DNA of 64,000 bases from Nocardia sp. NBC_00403. Its GTDB lineage: Bacteria > Actinomycetota > Actinomycetes > Mycobacteriales > Mycobacteriaceae. The stretch lies in assembly GCF_036046055.1 (NCBI RefSeq), contig NZ_CP107939.1, forward strand, positions 6,696,001-6,760,000, read 5' to 3'. Below the pieces are notes generated by a model. It searched no databases. It had not been told where the DNA came from and saw only the letters and a program-made list of their open reading frames with translations. The position numbers and the translations under genes are program-made. Below are positions 47,017 to 55,642 of the stretch, piece after piece (position 1 is the first letter of the stretch; every line of letters starts with the position of its first letter).

Positions 47017-48294
47017 TCACCGCGTCGAACCAGCAGAGGTCTCCCGTGCCCGCATCGCACGCAGCGGCATCCGATCGGTGCGATCGGGGCCGTCGGCAGT
47101 GAGCACGACGGGGGTGCCGAGTTGGTGTTCGAGCCAGGGCACCGGATCGCTCGGCATGGCGGTCAGTTCCGGGATCGCGGTGGTCAGGAGGTCGGTTAGG
47201 TGCCGCTGATGGTCGAGATCCTGCCAGGTACCCGGCGCGAGGTGGTCGACGATGCCGGTGGAGGTTGTGTATCCGGTTGCGGCATAGCGCGTTCCCGGCG
47301 CATCCAGGTGGGTGACGGCCAGCCCATCGATACCACCGGATGCCGCGATGGCGTAGCGGAGCAGGATCGGGTCGAAATGGCCGAGCCGGAAGGGGCCCTG
47401 GTAGGGGCCGGTCGTGTTGTGTGGCTCGGGGATCGCGAGGGTGGTGTCCGCCGTCGGCAGCGGGCCCGCACCGTGTCGGGTCAGATAGGTGCGCGTCACG
47501 CCGAGCACGTAGCCCTCGGCGCCGATGCCTGCGAGCATGGCGCGGGCATTGCGTGGTTCGACGGTCGACCACGTGGTGTGGGGGTGGAAGCCGCGCCACT
47601 CGTCGAGCAGGATGCCTTGGGCACCTTCGAAGACCAAGCGCCCCTGCCGCGCAAAGTGTGCGAGGTGGGCGCCGTCGACGATCCGCACCGCGGCGGCGAA
47701 CTCCCGATACATGTCGAGAAGGTCGGCTATCGGCTCGAACCGGTGTTCGCTCGGCGCGATCAGCGGCCCGTAGTGCGCGGCCAGCGCCTGCAGCTTGTCG
47801 CGAAGTAGACTGGGGCGCAAGCAATCCGACACCGTCGGCGCGTTGTGTCCGAGCGCATACGAGGCCGTCTCCCCGATGCCACGTCCACACGAACCGTGCC
47901 GCGAGAGCCCCCGCGCGTCCTCACGAGCACGGTTGGCGGCGATGTGGATGGGCGTCGTGAGCAGTGCCCGCCCGTCCACGAACAGCATCGAGAGCGGGTC
48001 CGGCACACCGAGCGCCGCCAACCGCCGTGCCTCCCCCGCCAGCGCGATCGGCTCGACGAGCATGTGCCGCGACAGCAGGGTCGGCACACCCGCGAACGTC
48101 CCGGACCCGAACTGCGCGAAGGTGTGATGCCGTCCTTCGGCCACCACGTTGTGCGCCGCCTGCGCCCCACCGTTGAATCGCACCACCGCCGCCACACCCA
48201 ACTCTGCCTCCGGCGAACACAACCAGTCGACCGTCGCCCCCTTGCCCGCATCGCCGAACCCGAGGTCGACCACAATGATGTGCCCATGAGACAT
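47017..48294 (-). CDS. Divergent adenylosuccinate synthetase (PurA) paralogue
   Basis: A 425-residue protein with the complete PurA fold, start ATG 48294 (MSHGHIIVVDLGFGDAGKG) behind AAGGGG. The P-loop region retains the catalytic Asp15 but reads GDAGKG instead of GDEGKGK; His48 in GGAQAAHN corresponds to the catalytic His of GGNNAGHT. The IMP-site motif RHGAGPLPT is kept, but the aspartate-binding TTGRPRR loop is replaced by TTGPYQGPFR (about residues 286-297). This suggests the enzyme activates a purine nucleotide as PurA does but accepts a different nucleophile. It is one gene of a VWA / PurA-like / Nudix cluster, and is not the housekeeping purA. Confidence 0.85.
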   Translation of the reverse strand: MSHGHIIVVDLGFGDAGKGATVDWLCSPEAELGVAAVVRFNGGAQAAHNVVAEGRHHTFAQFGSGTFAGVPTLLSRHMLVEPIALAGEARRLAALGVPDPLSMLFVDGRALLTTPIHIAANRAREDARGLSRHGSCGRGIGETASYALGHNAPTVSDCLRPSLLRDKLQALAAHYGPLIAPSEHRFEPIADLLDMYREFAAAVRIVDGAHLAHFARQGRLVFEGAQGILLDEWRGFHPHTTWSTVEPRNARAMLAGIGAEGYVLGVTRTYLTRHGAGPLPTADTTLAIPEPHNTTGPYQGPFRLGHFDPILLRYAIAASGGIDGLAVTHLDAPGTRYAATGYTTSTGIVDHLAPGTWQDLDHQRHLTDLLTTAIPELTAMPSDPVPWLEHQLGTPVVLTADGPDRTDRMPLRAMRARETSAGSTR

Positions 48295-48429
48295 GTTGCA
48301 CCCCTTCATGATTCGTCCGGTCGATCACCGAGCGGCGGCAACCTGTGCGCACGCGACGGCCCTGCCGGCGATGCCGGGCCCTGCGGCGCAGCAGGCCGCG
48401 GCGGCGATGATCCGCTCGAATCGGCTGCC

Positions 48430-49377
48430 TCAGCCACGTCCGCCGGGCAGGGCTCGGATACCAGGACTATTGGTGCCGAGCACTTTTCCCACGGAAGCCG
48501 CTTCGCCAGTCGAGCCCACGTCTCGCAGGTCCGCCAGACCGGTGGGCAGGTCGACGCGATCTTCTTCCAGGCCGATGGTGAGTGCGATAAGTTCGCAGAC
48601 GGCACGGGGGTCGTCGAGTTTCAGGAAGTTCTGGCCGAGTAGGTCGCGCCAGTGGTCGGCGATTTCCGGGTCGTCGAAGTAGCTGGATTGGTTCGGCAGG
48701 ATGTAGTAGACGTGCCAGCGTTCGGCGAGATCACGGTAGATGGATTCCACCGAAATATCTCGGCGCACATGGTCGCCGATCACTTCGCGAGTATGCCTGC
48801 TCGCCAGCTTCGGTTTGTTGAGCTCGTCGCCGATCAGAAAAAGGTAGCCGCGTTTTCGCCGCTTCTCCCAGGCATCGGTAACGACGTGGGTTGCCATGAA
48901 ATATGCTGCCAGTTCGTAGCTTTCGGATTTCTGCCCACCGCCGCCGCCTTCCAGGAACACCGCGCGCAGCTGCTCGTCCATCCGATTGTCCGATTCGAAC
49001 TGGCCGATCTGCAGCGGAACCCGATCACTGTCGGCGTCACCGATGGCGCCGAACAGTAGTTGCGGATCCTCCGCATAGCCTTTGCGCTGCAATAGCCCGT
49101 GCAGTTTGCCGAGCTTGTCCTGCATGATGATCGGGACCTGCCCCATCGACCCGGTGACGTCGAATAATATCGCGATAGGCAGCGAGTTTCCGTGCTCGGT
49201 CGAATCCCGGCATTCCCGCACGTCGACCCCGAGTGGATCGAGGTCGGGGTGCGCGCTCCACCTCGTGGACGGTTCGGCGCGCATGGCCGCGGTATATCCG
49301 AAATCGTCGAGCCCCCGGCCGGCGCGGTAGGTCTTCGCCGCACGGTAGGCGGTGTCGTCCCAATGTCCGTATCCCAT
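48430..49377 (-). CDS. von Willebrand factor A-domain protein
   Basis: A 315-residue soluble protein starting at ATG 49377 with GAGAGGA upstream; a GTG nine bases earlier is too close to that site. The VWA domain (residues about 65-270) has a MIDAS motif DVTGSMG (Asp73, Thr75, Ser77) and a Gly-rich stretch (FLEGGGGGQKSESYELAAYF). No signal peptide or membrane helix is present, so it acts in the cytoplasm. It is the first gene of a cluster with a divergent PurA paralogue and a Nudix regulator. VWA domains often scaffold or chaperone metal-dependent assemblies. Confidence 0.87.
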   Translation of the reverse strand: MGYGHWDDTAYRAAKTYRAGRGLDDFGYTAAMRAEPSTRWSAHPDLDPLGVDVRECRDSTEHGNSLPIAILFDVTGSMGQVPIIMQDKLGKLHGLLQRKGYAEDPQLLFGAIGDADSDRVPLQIGQFESDNRMDEQLRAVFLEGGGGGQKSESYELAAYFMATHVVTDAWEKRRKRGYLFLIGDELNKPKLASRHTREVIGDHVRRDISVESIYRDLAERWHVYYILPNQSSYFDDPEIADHWRDLLGQNFLKLDDPRAVCELIALTIGLEEDRVDLPTGLADLRDVGSTGEAASVGKVLGTNSPGIRALPGGRG

Positions 49378-49401
49378 GTCGTTCACGTCCTCTCACGAGC
49401 T

Positions 49402-49437
49402 TGTTTTAGTGTATTCGACCAAAACAATTGTCGTCAA
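49402..49437 (-). promoter_or_regulatory. Promoter with overlapping palindromic operator
   Basis: Minus-strand -35 TTGACG (49437-49432) and -10 TACACT (49413-49408), 18 bases apart, give a good housekeeping-type promoter just ahead of the VWA gene. A dyad (TGTTTTAGT, seven bases, ACCAAAACA; 49402-49426) covers the -10 and part of the spacer, with one mismatch between arms. The arrangement is that of a repressor site; the Nudix-type regulator encoded in the same cluster is the likeliest ligand-sensing repressor. Confidence 0.7.
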
Positions 49438-49507
49438 GAGTTGTTCTTTCCGAGATGCCCGAAAACCGTTAATGCCCAACAGCTCTAAGGTGATTCAGGC
49501 TTAGGCG

Positions 49508-49954
49508 GTGGGTAGCCTGTTGCACCCCACCTCGACTACGGACGTTCACCCGCCGGATGGAACATCGCGGAACGGGATGGCGAGTGCGGCGCTGTACTCC
49601 CCCTCGACTTGCGCCCGGGCGGCCATGGTGGGGATCGCCGACTCCCGTGACCCGATGGTCGTGCGCGGACGGGTCGGCACCGGCAAGACAACCTTTGCGC
49701 TACGTTTCGCCCATCAGCTGACCGCCGAATTTCCCGACTGCCAGCTCTTCGCCGATATGTCCGCCCGCCACGCCGACGATACGGCGCCACGAGAAGTCAT
49801 TACCGGCTTCCTGCACGCGCTGGGCGTACCGCGCGACCAGGTCCCCGACGACGATATGCACATCGTCGCTCAGGACCGGCCCCTGCAATCGGCGGACGCC
49901 CACCTGATGGGCGGAGCCCCTGGCTTCAAGCTCTGCCTCGGTCTCGTGCGGTAG
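49508..49954 (+). pseudogene. Remnant of an NB-ARC (AfsR/SARP-type) regulator
   Basis: A 148-codon open frame whose middle (MVVRGRVGTGKTTFALRFAHQ, then EFPDCQLFADM and ITGFLHALGVPRDQVPDD) is the start of an NB-ARC ATPase domain as found in AfsR/SARP-type regulators. The protein stops soon after Walker A and lacks Walker B, the rest of the ATPase and any DNA-binding or TPR domain. It is therefore a truncated remnant. Flanking sequence did not reveal the missing parts. Confidence 0.7.
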
Positions 49955-49978
49955 CCCGTCGCCGCAACCGCTCGAGTG

Positions 49979-50341
49979 TTAGGGAGCGTCGACGCGATCG
50001 GGGTAGAACGCGATGTGGTCCTTGATCTCGGCGACGGCCGGGTACGGCGACTCATAGGCCCATCCCGCGTCGATGCTCTGTGCACCGTCGACCGAAACGG
50101 TGAAGTAGCTCGCGTCGCCCTTGTAGGGGCAATACGTGGCGGTGTCGGTGCGCTCCAGCACCGATTCCTCGGCGTCGGCCAACGGCAGGTAATAGACCGG
50201 CGGGTAGGACGCTTCCTGCAGAACCAGTGCGTTCTGCGTGTCGATGACCACCTGACCGTGCACTCGAACGACAATGCGCTCCGGGTGTGGCGTGACGGTG
50301 ATCGGATGATCCGGGCCCGGCTGCAGAACAGGTCTCGTCAT
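49979..50341 (-). CDS. DUF427 family protein
   Basis: A 120-residue protein, start ATG 50341 with GGAG upstream. The pattern VRVHGQVVIDTQNALVLQEASYPPVYYLP followed by YCPYKGDASYFTV and SPYPAVAEIKDHIAFYPDRV is the DUF427 signature. DUF427 proteins are small beta-rich proteins of unknown role, widespread in actinobacteria. It stands alone between a regulator remnant and a thioesterase gene. Confidence 0.92.
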   Translation of the reverse strand: MTRPVLQPGPDHPITVTPHPERIVVRVHGQVVIDTQNALVLQEASYPPVYYLPLADAEESVLERTDTATYCPYKGDASYFTVSVDGAQSIDAGWAYESPYPAVAEIKDHIAFYPDRVDAP

Positions 50342-50479
50342 GGTTACTCCAACCGACCGCGCCGATCGTTCTATTCCGGCTCCGCGGCGGCGGGTTCAAA
50401 TGGCTCGAGGCTCACGCTTCATGGCCTCGCGGGCGAGCGCGCCGTCGCGCTGTTCCTCGAATTCGAGGACGTGCGGCGG

Positions 50480-50929
50480 TTAGAGGATCAGCTGGGTACA
50501 GCGGAACAGCGCCATGGTCTTACCTGCGCCGTCGCTGACCACGGCATCCCAGACCTGGGTGCGACGGCCGCCGTGCACGAGCGTTGCCTCGGTGCGGATC
50601 AGACCCGCGCGCGCGGTGGCCAGAAAGTTGGATTTCAGCTCGATGGTGGTGAATCTGTCGGCGCGGTCGGGCAGGCTGAGGCGGGCGCCGAGGCCGCAGG
50701 CGGTGTCGGCGAGCGCCACGACGGTGGCCGCGTGCAGGTAGCCGTTGGGGGCCATGAGCTCCTCCTTGACCTCCATTTCTGCGGTCACTCGGGCAGCGTC
50801 GGCGGTGAGCACGCGTACGCCGAGCAGTCCCGGCAGTCGGCCCTGCAGTAATGCGGTGAGCTGGGCGGCGGCGTCGCCGTCGGTGATGTTCGGGGTTGCG
50901 CGGTGTAGTCCGACCGGGGCATCGGCCAT
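50480..50929 (-). CDS. PaaI-type hotdog thioesterase
   Basis: A 149-residue acyl-CoA thioesterase of the hotdog fold. The active-site segment APNGYLHAATVVALADTACG near residues 59-78 and the strand FTTIELKSNFLATAR match the PaaI/YbaW group (the usual HGG is LHA here). Start ATG 50929 is four bases after the stop of a truncated AMP-ligase remnant, so the pair was once an operon linking acyl-CoA formation with hydrolysis. It should hydrolyse aromatic or medium-chain acyl-CoA, but specificity cannot be read. Confidence 0.87.
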   Translation of the reverse strand: MADAPVGLHRATPNITDGDAAAQLTALLQGRLPGLLGVRVLTADAARVTAEMEVKEELMAPNGYLHAATVVALADTACGLGARLSLPDRADRFTTIELKSNFLATARAGLIRTEATLVHGGRRTQVWDAVVSDGAGKTMALFRCTQLIL

Positions 50930-50933
50930 GGGG

Positions 50934-51200
50934 TCAACCTTCGGTGTCGAGGAGCTCGGCGCGCAGGTCGCGACGCATCGGCTTACCGACCGAGTTGCGC
51001 GGCAGTTCGGTGGCGAGCACGAGGCGTTCGGGAAATGTGACCGAGGCCACCGCCACAGCGCGGAGATGCTCGGCCAGTTCCTGCCGTGTCACCGCCGATC
51101 CTGACGCGGGAACCACCACAGCGCAACACTTTTCGCCCATCACCTCATCCGGGTACCCGATCGCGACATCGGCGACCCGACGGATGGACGCTGAGCGGCT
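50934..51200 (-). pseudogene. C-terminal remnant of an AMP-forming acyl-CoA ligase
   Basis: The read RVADVAIGYPDEVMGEKCCAVVVP, followed by the terminal LPRNSVGKPMRRDLRAEL with the conserved catalytic lysine region, is the C-terminal domain of an acyl-CoA synthetase. The large N-terminal adenylation domain is missing; upstream of about 51200 similarity stops and the 3' end of an unrelated gene begins at 51220. The remnant therefore cannot encode an active enzyme. It probably arose by deletion. Confidence 0.82.
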
Positions 51201-51219
51201 TCGTCGTGGCAGCGGATCC

Positions 51220-52491
51220 TCAACGGGGCGAATAGCGCAGGGAACGCCACGTTTCGATCGCCCAGTTCATCTCCGCGTCGGGAACGCTGATGGTGACCAG
51301 GAGCAGTTCGCCGTTGCGGTGGCTGGCGATGCCTTGGACACCGGCTTCGTCGGTGTCACTGGAGGGCAACCACCAGCCGTCGCCGGGCCCGCCGAGCACC
51401 GGCTCGCCGCGGTGCCCTTCGGTCGCATTCGCGCCGTATTGCAGCATGGCCGCGGGCGGTGGACCGGTCTTTTCGTCGTCCACCCGGAGCACCGTGATGT
51501 CGATCTGGCGCTCGCCGTCCCACGCCCACCAGCGGTCACCATCCCACCCGTAGGTGAAATCGCCGGGGATGCGCAAACTCCAACCAGGCAGCAGCGAGGT
51601 GAACACCGGCCGGCGCCGATACCCGGGACGTGCGCCGAAATCGTGGCTGGCGCGTTCAGCCAGGTCCGCGGGCGCGTCGTCGACAACCGGTTCCAGCGTG
51701 CCGAGCAGTCCGCGCAGCTCGTGCCAGGCCGCCCAGGGCAATTCGAGTGCGTAGTCGAGCCGACTCGCCTCGGCGAGCAGTGTGTCGGCCTGACGCAATG
51801 CCGGTGCGTCGTCTTCGTCGGTGGGAACCCGCCAGCGCACGTCGTTCCACATGATGCCGAGTGCGGTGTCACGGAAGGTTCGCGCCGTCCAGCCGTCCTC
51901 CCACCAAGGGAAGAATCGAACGGCGGCGGCTTCGTCGCCATCGGCGACAGCGCGGAACCAGTCGACGTCACGGGGTCCGAGCCAGGTCGCGGCCAGGCCC
52001 TCGTAGTCGAATTGGTCACTGCCGAGAGACAATCCGAGCGACACCACATTGCCTTCGGTCGGCACCTGGCTGAGCACGGTGTGCGCGAGCGTTCGAATCC
52101 ACGTCAAATAGTCCCGTTCGACCTCCGCGCGGTTATCCGCAAGCCCGAGCGGATCATCGGTCCCCTCGTCCCAGACGATGTCGAACTCCCTGCCCATTTC
52201 GTGCAGGACCGCGGCGACGTGCCGGTGATAGCCGGGCCCGGCCGGCGCACATCCCGCGGTCACCACCACCTGACCGTGGGCCGCCCGCAGATCGACCGGC
52301 TCGGCCGCGGGATGTAGCACGGCAAGCAACTGGTCGCCGGATACCTCGACCGGATTGCGGAACGGTGCCGACGTCGAGGTCCAATCGATCCGCGCCCCCG
52401 CGGGCCCGGTCCGCAACCACCGCTCGACCCGTTGCAGAAAATCTTCAGTGGGCCCGCGGCACACCCCCGCGACATTCAGCTCGATTCCCAT
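51220..52491 (-). CDS. Conserved hypothetical protein, unrecognised
   Basis: A 423-residue soluble protein starting at ATG 52491 (MGIELNVAGVCRGPTEDF) with AAGGA upstream. It is rich in Trp, Asp and Pro, with no signal peptide, membrane helix or recognised motif. Residues 1-250 look like one domain (VERDYLTWIRTLAHTVLSQV) and the C-terminal 150 residues another, with YGWDGDRWWAWDGERQID. Its codon use fits the host. No function is proposed. Confidence 0.7.
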   Translation of the reverse strand: MGIELNVAGVCRGPTEDFLQRVERWLRTGPAGARIDWTSTSAPFRNPVEVSGDQLLAVLHPAAEPVDLRAAHGQVVVTAGCAPAGPGYHRHVAAVLHEMGREFDIVWDEGTDDPLGLADNRAEVERDYLTWIRTLAHTVLSQVPTEGNVVSLGLSLGSDQFDYEGLAATWLGPRDVDWFRAVADGDEAAAVRFFPWWEDGWTARTFRDTALGIMWNDVRWRVPTDEDDAPALRQADTLLAEASRLDYALELPWAAWHELRGLLGTLEPVVDDAPADLAERASHDFGARPGYRRRPVFTSLLPGWSLRIPGDFTYGWDGDRWWAWDGERQIDITVLRVDDEKTGPPPAAMLQYGANATEGHRGEPVLGGPGDGWWLPSSDTDEAGVQGIASHRNGELLLVTISVPDAEMNWAIETWRSLRYSPR

Positions 52492-52599
52492 GGATACATC
52501 CTTGTGTCCGCGGTCCAACGCCGAAAGTCGGGGCAGCACACCCGGGTTCCGCCACCACCGATCAGCCAGGGCGTGAGCGGGACATGGCGGCCGCAGAGG

Positions 52600-53112
52600 T
52601 CAGGTCGGAACACCGTCATGTCCGGCTCGACGTGGCGGCGGCTGGAGATAGTCGCCGATGAGCATGGTGCCTGGGGCGCGGTGGGCGCCGGGGCCTTTGA
52701 GCCAGTGGACGTTGTCGGCGGTCAGGGGGGTATGACAGTTGGTGCAGGTGACGACGCCGGAGGTGGTTCGGCCGCAGTCGTCGTGCACGACCAGGGCAGG
52801 AGGACCTTCAGACGCGAGCCATTTGTCGCCCCAGGTGATGAGCATCGTCAGGACCGGATAGAGGTCGCGCCCCTGATCGGTGAGCACGTACTCGTAGCGG
52901 ACCGGATTCGATTGGTATGCGCGGGTTTCGACGATACCGTGCTGCTGGAGGGTTTCCAGGCGGGCGGTAAGGACGTTGGTGGCGATGCCGAGGTCGCGGC
53001 GGATGTCTTCGAATCGGTTCAGGCCGACGAACAGGTCGCGCAGGATCAGCGGCGTCCACCGCTCGCCGACCACGTCGAGGGTGCGCGCGATCGAGCAGAC
53101 GATGTCGGACAT
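52600..53112 (-). CDS. HxlR-family transcription regulator
   Basis: A 170-residue regulator (ATG 53112 behind AAGG; GTG 53127 is an alternative). Residues 1-95 are the HxlR winged helix (CSIARTLDVVGERWTPLILRDLFVGLNRFEDI), with the conserved N-terminal Cys. An extra C-terminal part includes a CxxC pair (VTCTNCHTPL), possibly a metal or zinc-ribbon site. It is divergent from an NTF2-like gene about 100 bases away, the usual target arrangement for HxlR proteins. Confidence 0.9.
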   Translation of the reverse strand: MSDIVCSIARTLDVVGERWTPLILRDLFVGLNRFEDIRRDLGIATNVLTARLETLQQHGIVETRAYQSNPVRYEYVLTDQGRDLYPVLTMLITWGDKWLASEGPPALVVHDDCGRTTSGVVTCTNCHTPLTADNVHWLKGPGAHRAPGTMLIGDYLQPPPRRAGHDGVPT

Positions 53113-53213
53113 AGCAGCCTTGGGCACCCGACCATTCTAGTCCATTGCTTTTTGCAAGCGACTGGGGAAGGATTCGCCTCGACCGACACCACGCACGAGA
53201 GGCGATCGAGGCC

Positions 53214-53639
53214 ATGACAAACGCAGTGCCCCAGTTCCGCAAAGCGACCGAGTCCGCCGACATCGACGCGCTGATGGAAACCCTCGCACCCGACGCCGAG
53301 CTGGCCTCCCCGATCTCCGGGCGACTGGTGTTCCGCGGGCAGGACGATCTTCGGATCCTGCTGACCGCGGTGTACCGCGGCATCTCCGCGATGCAGTGGA
53401 CCGATCAGATCGGCGACGGGGCGCACCGAGTCCTGTTGGGAGAGGCATCCATCGGACCGTTCCGAATGACCGAGGCGATGGTCATCGAGCTCGACAAGGA
53501 CGGCCGCATCCGCAAGCTGAACCCGCACATCCGCCCGTGGCCCGCCCTCACCTTCCTCGCGGTCAGGCTGGGCCCCCGGCTCATCCGACACCCCGGCGTC
53601 ATGCGGCGAGCCGCCGGAGCGCGGCCGCACACCCCTTGA
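53214..53639 (+). CDS. NTF2-like/SnoaL-type protein
   Basis: A 141-residue protein from ATG 53214 (MTNAVPQFRKATESADIDAL). The opening helix followed by LMETLAPDAELASPISGRLVFRGQDDLRILL is typical of NTF2-like/SnoaL proteins, which form a conical binding pocket. No catalytic residues can be assigned. It is divergent from the HxlR regulator and probably its target. Confidence 0.82.
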   Translation: MTNAVPQFRKATESADIDALMETLAPDAELASPISGRLVFRGQDDLRILLTAVYRGISAMQWTDQIGDGAHRVLLGEASIGPFRMTEAMVIELDKDGRIRKLNPHIRPWPALTFLAVRLGPRLIRHPGVMRRAAGARPHTP

Positions 53640-53720
53640 TGCGCGACACCCGCAGGGCACTGCGGGTGCACGACACCGAGGAATGTGCGGCGCTGCGCGA
53701 CCGCGCCCCACGCCGCCGCA

Positions 53721-55310
53721 TCAGCCGACCGGAGTCTCGACCAGGCCGTCGGTGGTGAGTTCCACCCGACGGGTCACTCCGATGTCGTCGAGGAACCGCG
53801 GGTCGTGGCTCACCACGATCAGCGCGCCCTCGAAACTCGCGAGCGCCTGGGCCAGATGCTCCAGGCTCGGCAGGTCGAGATTGTTGGTCGGCTCGTCGAG
53901 CAGCAACAGCTTCGGCGCCGGGTCGGCCAGCAGCAGCATTGCCAGCGCGGCACGCAAGCGTTCACCACCGGACAGTGCCGAGGCGGCGACATCGGCGTCG
54001 GTACCCCGGAACAGGAACCGCGCCAACTGTGCCCGGATCTGCTCCGCCGACGCGTGCGGTGCCGCCGCCACCACGTTCTCGAACACCGAACACGGCTCGT
54101 CGAAGACGTCGAGACGTTGCGGCAGCATCCGCCACGCGACCTTCGGCGATTCCTCGACGATCCGGTGCAGCAACGTGGTTTTGCCGACGCCGTTACGGCC
54201 GGTGAGCGCGATACGCTCAGGGCCGGTCACCCGCAACGTCACCTTCGGTCCACACGCCAGCCGGACCCCGTCGAGCTCGATCACGTCCTGGCCCGGATAC
54301 AACCGGGTGTCGGGCAGATCGACACGGATCTCCCGGTCGTCGCGCAACAACTCCTGCGCCTGCTGGAGCTGTTCCTTTGCGGTATCGACCTTTTCGATGT
54401 GGTTGTTGCGCAGTTTGCCCGCCGACACCTGCGCCTGCCGCTTCCGCTCGTTCATCACGATTTTCGGTTCGCGCTTGGTGTCCCACATTTTCTGCCCGTA
54501 GCGCAGTCGTCGATCCAGTTTGATGCGCGCCTCCACAAGTTCGCGTGCCTGCTTGCGCACATCGCTGCGCGCATCGCGGATCACCGCCCGCGCGGCCTGC
54601 TGCTCGGCCTCGATGATCCGCTCGTACTCGCTGAAATTTCCTCCGAACAACCGCAATTCGCCCTGCCGCAGCTCGACGATCGAGGTCATCCGGTCCAGCA
54701 GCTCACGATCGTGGCTCACGGTGAGCACTGTGCCGGAGAACTGGGCGACCACGGCATAAAGCCGCTGCCTGGCAACATGATCCAGGTTGTTCGTCGGTTC
54801 GTCCAACAACAGCACATCGGGCTCGCGCAGCAGCTGCGCCACCAATCCCAGCAGTACCGTCTCGCCGCCGGACAGGGTTTCCAGTCGGCGATCGAGCTGC
54901 TCTGTCGAGTCGGCCAGATAGTGCAGACCGAGCCGGCCGAGCAGCGCGACGGCGCTCTCCTCGACGTCCCACTGGCCGCCGACGATGTCGAAGTCGGCGT
55001 CAGCTGCCGTGCCGGATTCGATGCGGTGCAAGGCTTTTCGCGTATCCGCGATGCCGAGCACTTCGTCCACCCGCAGCCCGTCGCCGAGTCCGAGATCCTG
55101 CCGCAGATAGCCCAGGCGACCCGAAACCGTAATCGAGCCACGCGCCGGCGGCAGTGCACCGGCGATCAGCCGCAACAGTGTCGATTTGCCGACGCCGTTG
55201 CTGCCGACCAGACCGAGGTGGCCGGGACCGAGCACAGCGTCGAGCCCATCGAAGACCGGAGTCCCGTCGGGCCACGAGAAAGTGAGATCGGAAATAGAAA
55301 GATTGGTCAT
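53721..55310 (-). CDS. ABC-F family ATPase
   Basis: A 529-residue soluble protein with two ABC cassettes and no membrane segment. Cassette 1 has Walker A GSNGVGKST, signature LSGGET and Walker B LLLDEPTNNLD; cassette 2 has GRNGVGKTT, LSGGERLR and LLLDEPTNNLD. Between them, residues about 225-330 form a long basic interdomain linker (LRYGQKMWDTKREPK, RKRQAQVSAGKLR), the part that reaches into the ribosome in ABC-F proteins. It may be a ribosome-protection resistance factor or a translation factor. The 330 bases upstream could hold a regulatory leader. Confidence 0.92.
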   Translation of the reverse strand: MTNLSISDLTFSWPDGTPVFDGLDAVLGPGHLGLVGSNGVGKSTLLRLIAGALPPARGSITVSGRLGYLRQDLGLGDGLRVDEVLGIADTRKALHRIESGTAADADFDIVGGQWDVEESAVALLGRLGLHYLADSTEQLDRRLETLSGGETVLLGLVAQLLREPDVLLLDEPTNNLDHVARQRLYAVVAQFSGTVLTVSHDRELLDRMTSIVELRQGELRLFGGNFSEYERIIEAEQQAARAVIRDARSDVRKQARELVEARIKLDRRLRYGQKMWDTKREPKIVMNERKRQAQVSAGKLRNNHIEKVDTAKEQLQQAQELLRDDREIRVDLPDTRLYPGQDVIELDGVRLACGPKVTLRVTGPERIALTGRNGVGKTTLLHRIVEESPKVAWRMLPQRLDVFDEPCSVFENVVAAAPHASAEQIRAQLARFLFRGTDADVAASALSGGERLRAALAMLLLADPAPKLLLLDEPTNNLDLPSLEHLAQALASFEGALIVVSHDPRFLDDIGVTRRVELTTDGLVETPVG

Positions 55311-55642
55311 GTGCCTACCCCAGAGGTTGCAACGGAATGCGACGCGCGAGACGCGGGCCGCCCGAGTGGCTACCTCATGAGAGCAACGGCATGACTCCGA
55401 TCAACGGGAACAAGACCCGTCCAGAGTAAGCAAACCGCACCGATCGCGCCAGTGATATTTCGATCACATCATCTCCGCAGGTCTGCGGGCTGCGCGACCT
55501 TCCACGAGCCCCGCGCACGCCGTCAGCCGAGTGCCGGATCGTTTCCGGGCGCACCTGTTCACCCCGCCCGCGCCTGTTCGACGGTCGGCTCCTCGGAGCG
55601 GTATTGCGCGGCAGCATGGCTGCGGCCGGGCGCCCAAGGAAA
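55311..55642 (-). other. Leader region of the ABC-F gene
   Basis: About 330 bases between the apt terminator and the ABC-F start. A five-codon reading MPLLS followed by a stop begins at about 55392 on minus, but its ribosome site is poorly spaced. Resistance ABC-F genes are often controlled by leader-peptide attenuation, so the region is worth noting. No convincing terminator/antiterminator pair was built by eye. Confidence 0.35.

Noticed and set aside
46784..47890. Minus-strand frame inside the PurA paralogue extending into the downstream gap
   Set aside because: Most of it is an Arg/Pro-rich shadow of the PurA-like gene; the part in the gap resembles nothing and has no ribosome site.
55440..55470. 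CRP-like dyad (GTGAT, six bases, ATCAC)
   Set aside because: When aligned to the TGTGA-N6-TCACA consensus the spacing is two bases too long, and it lies far from the ABC-F start.
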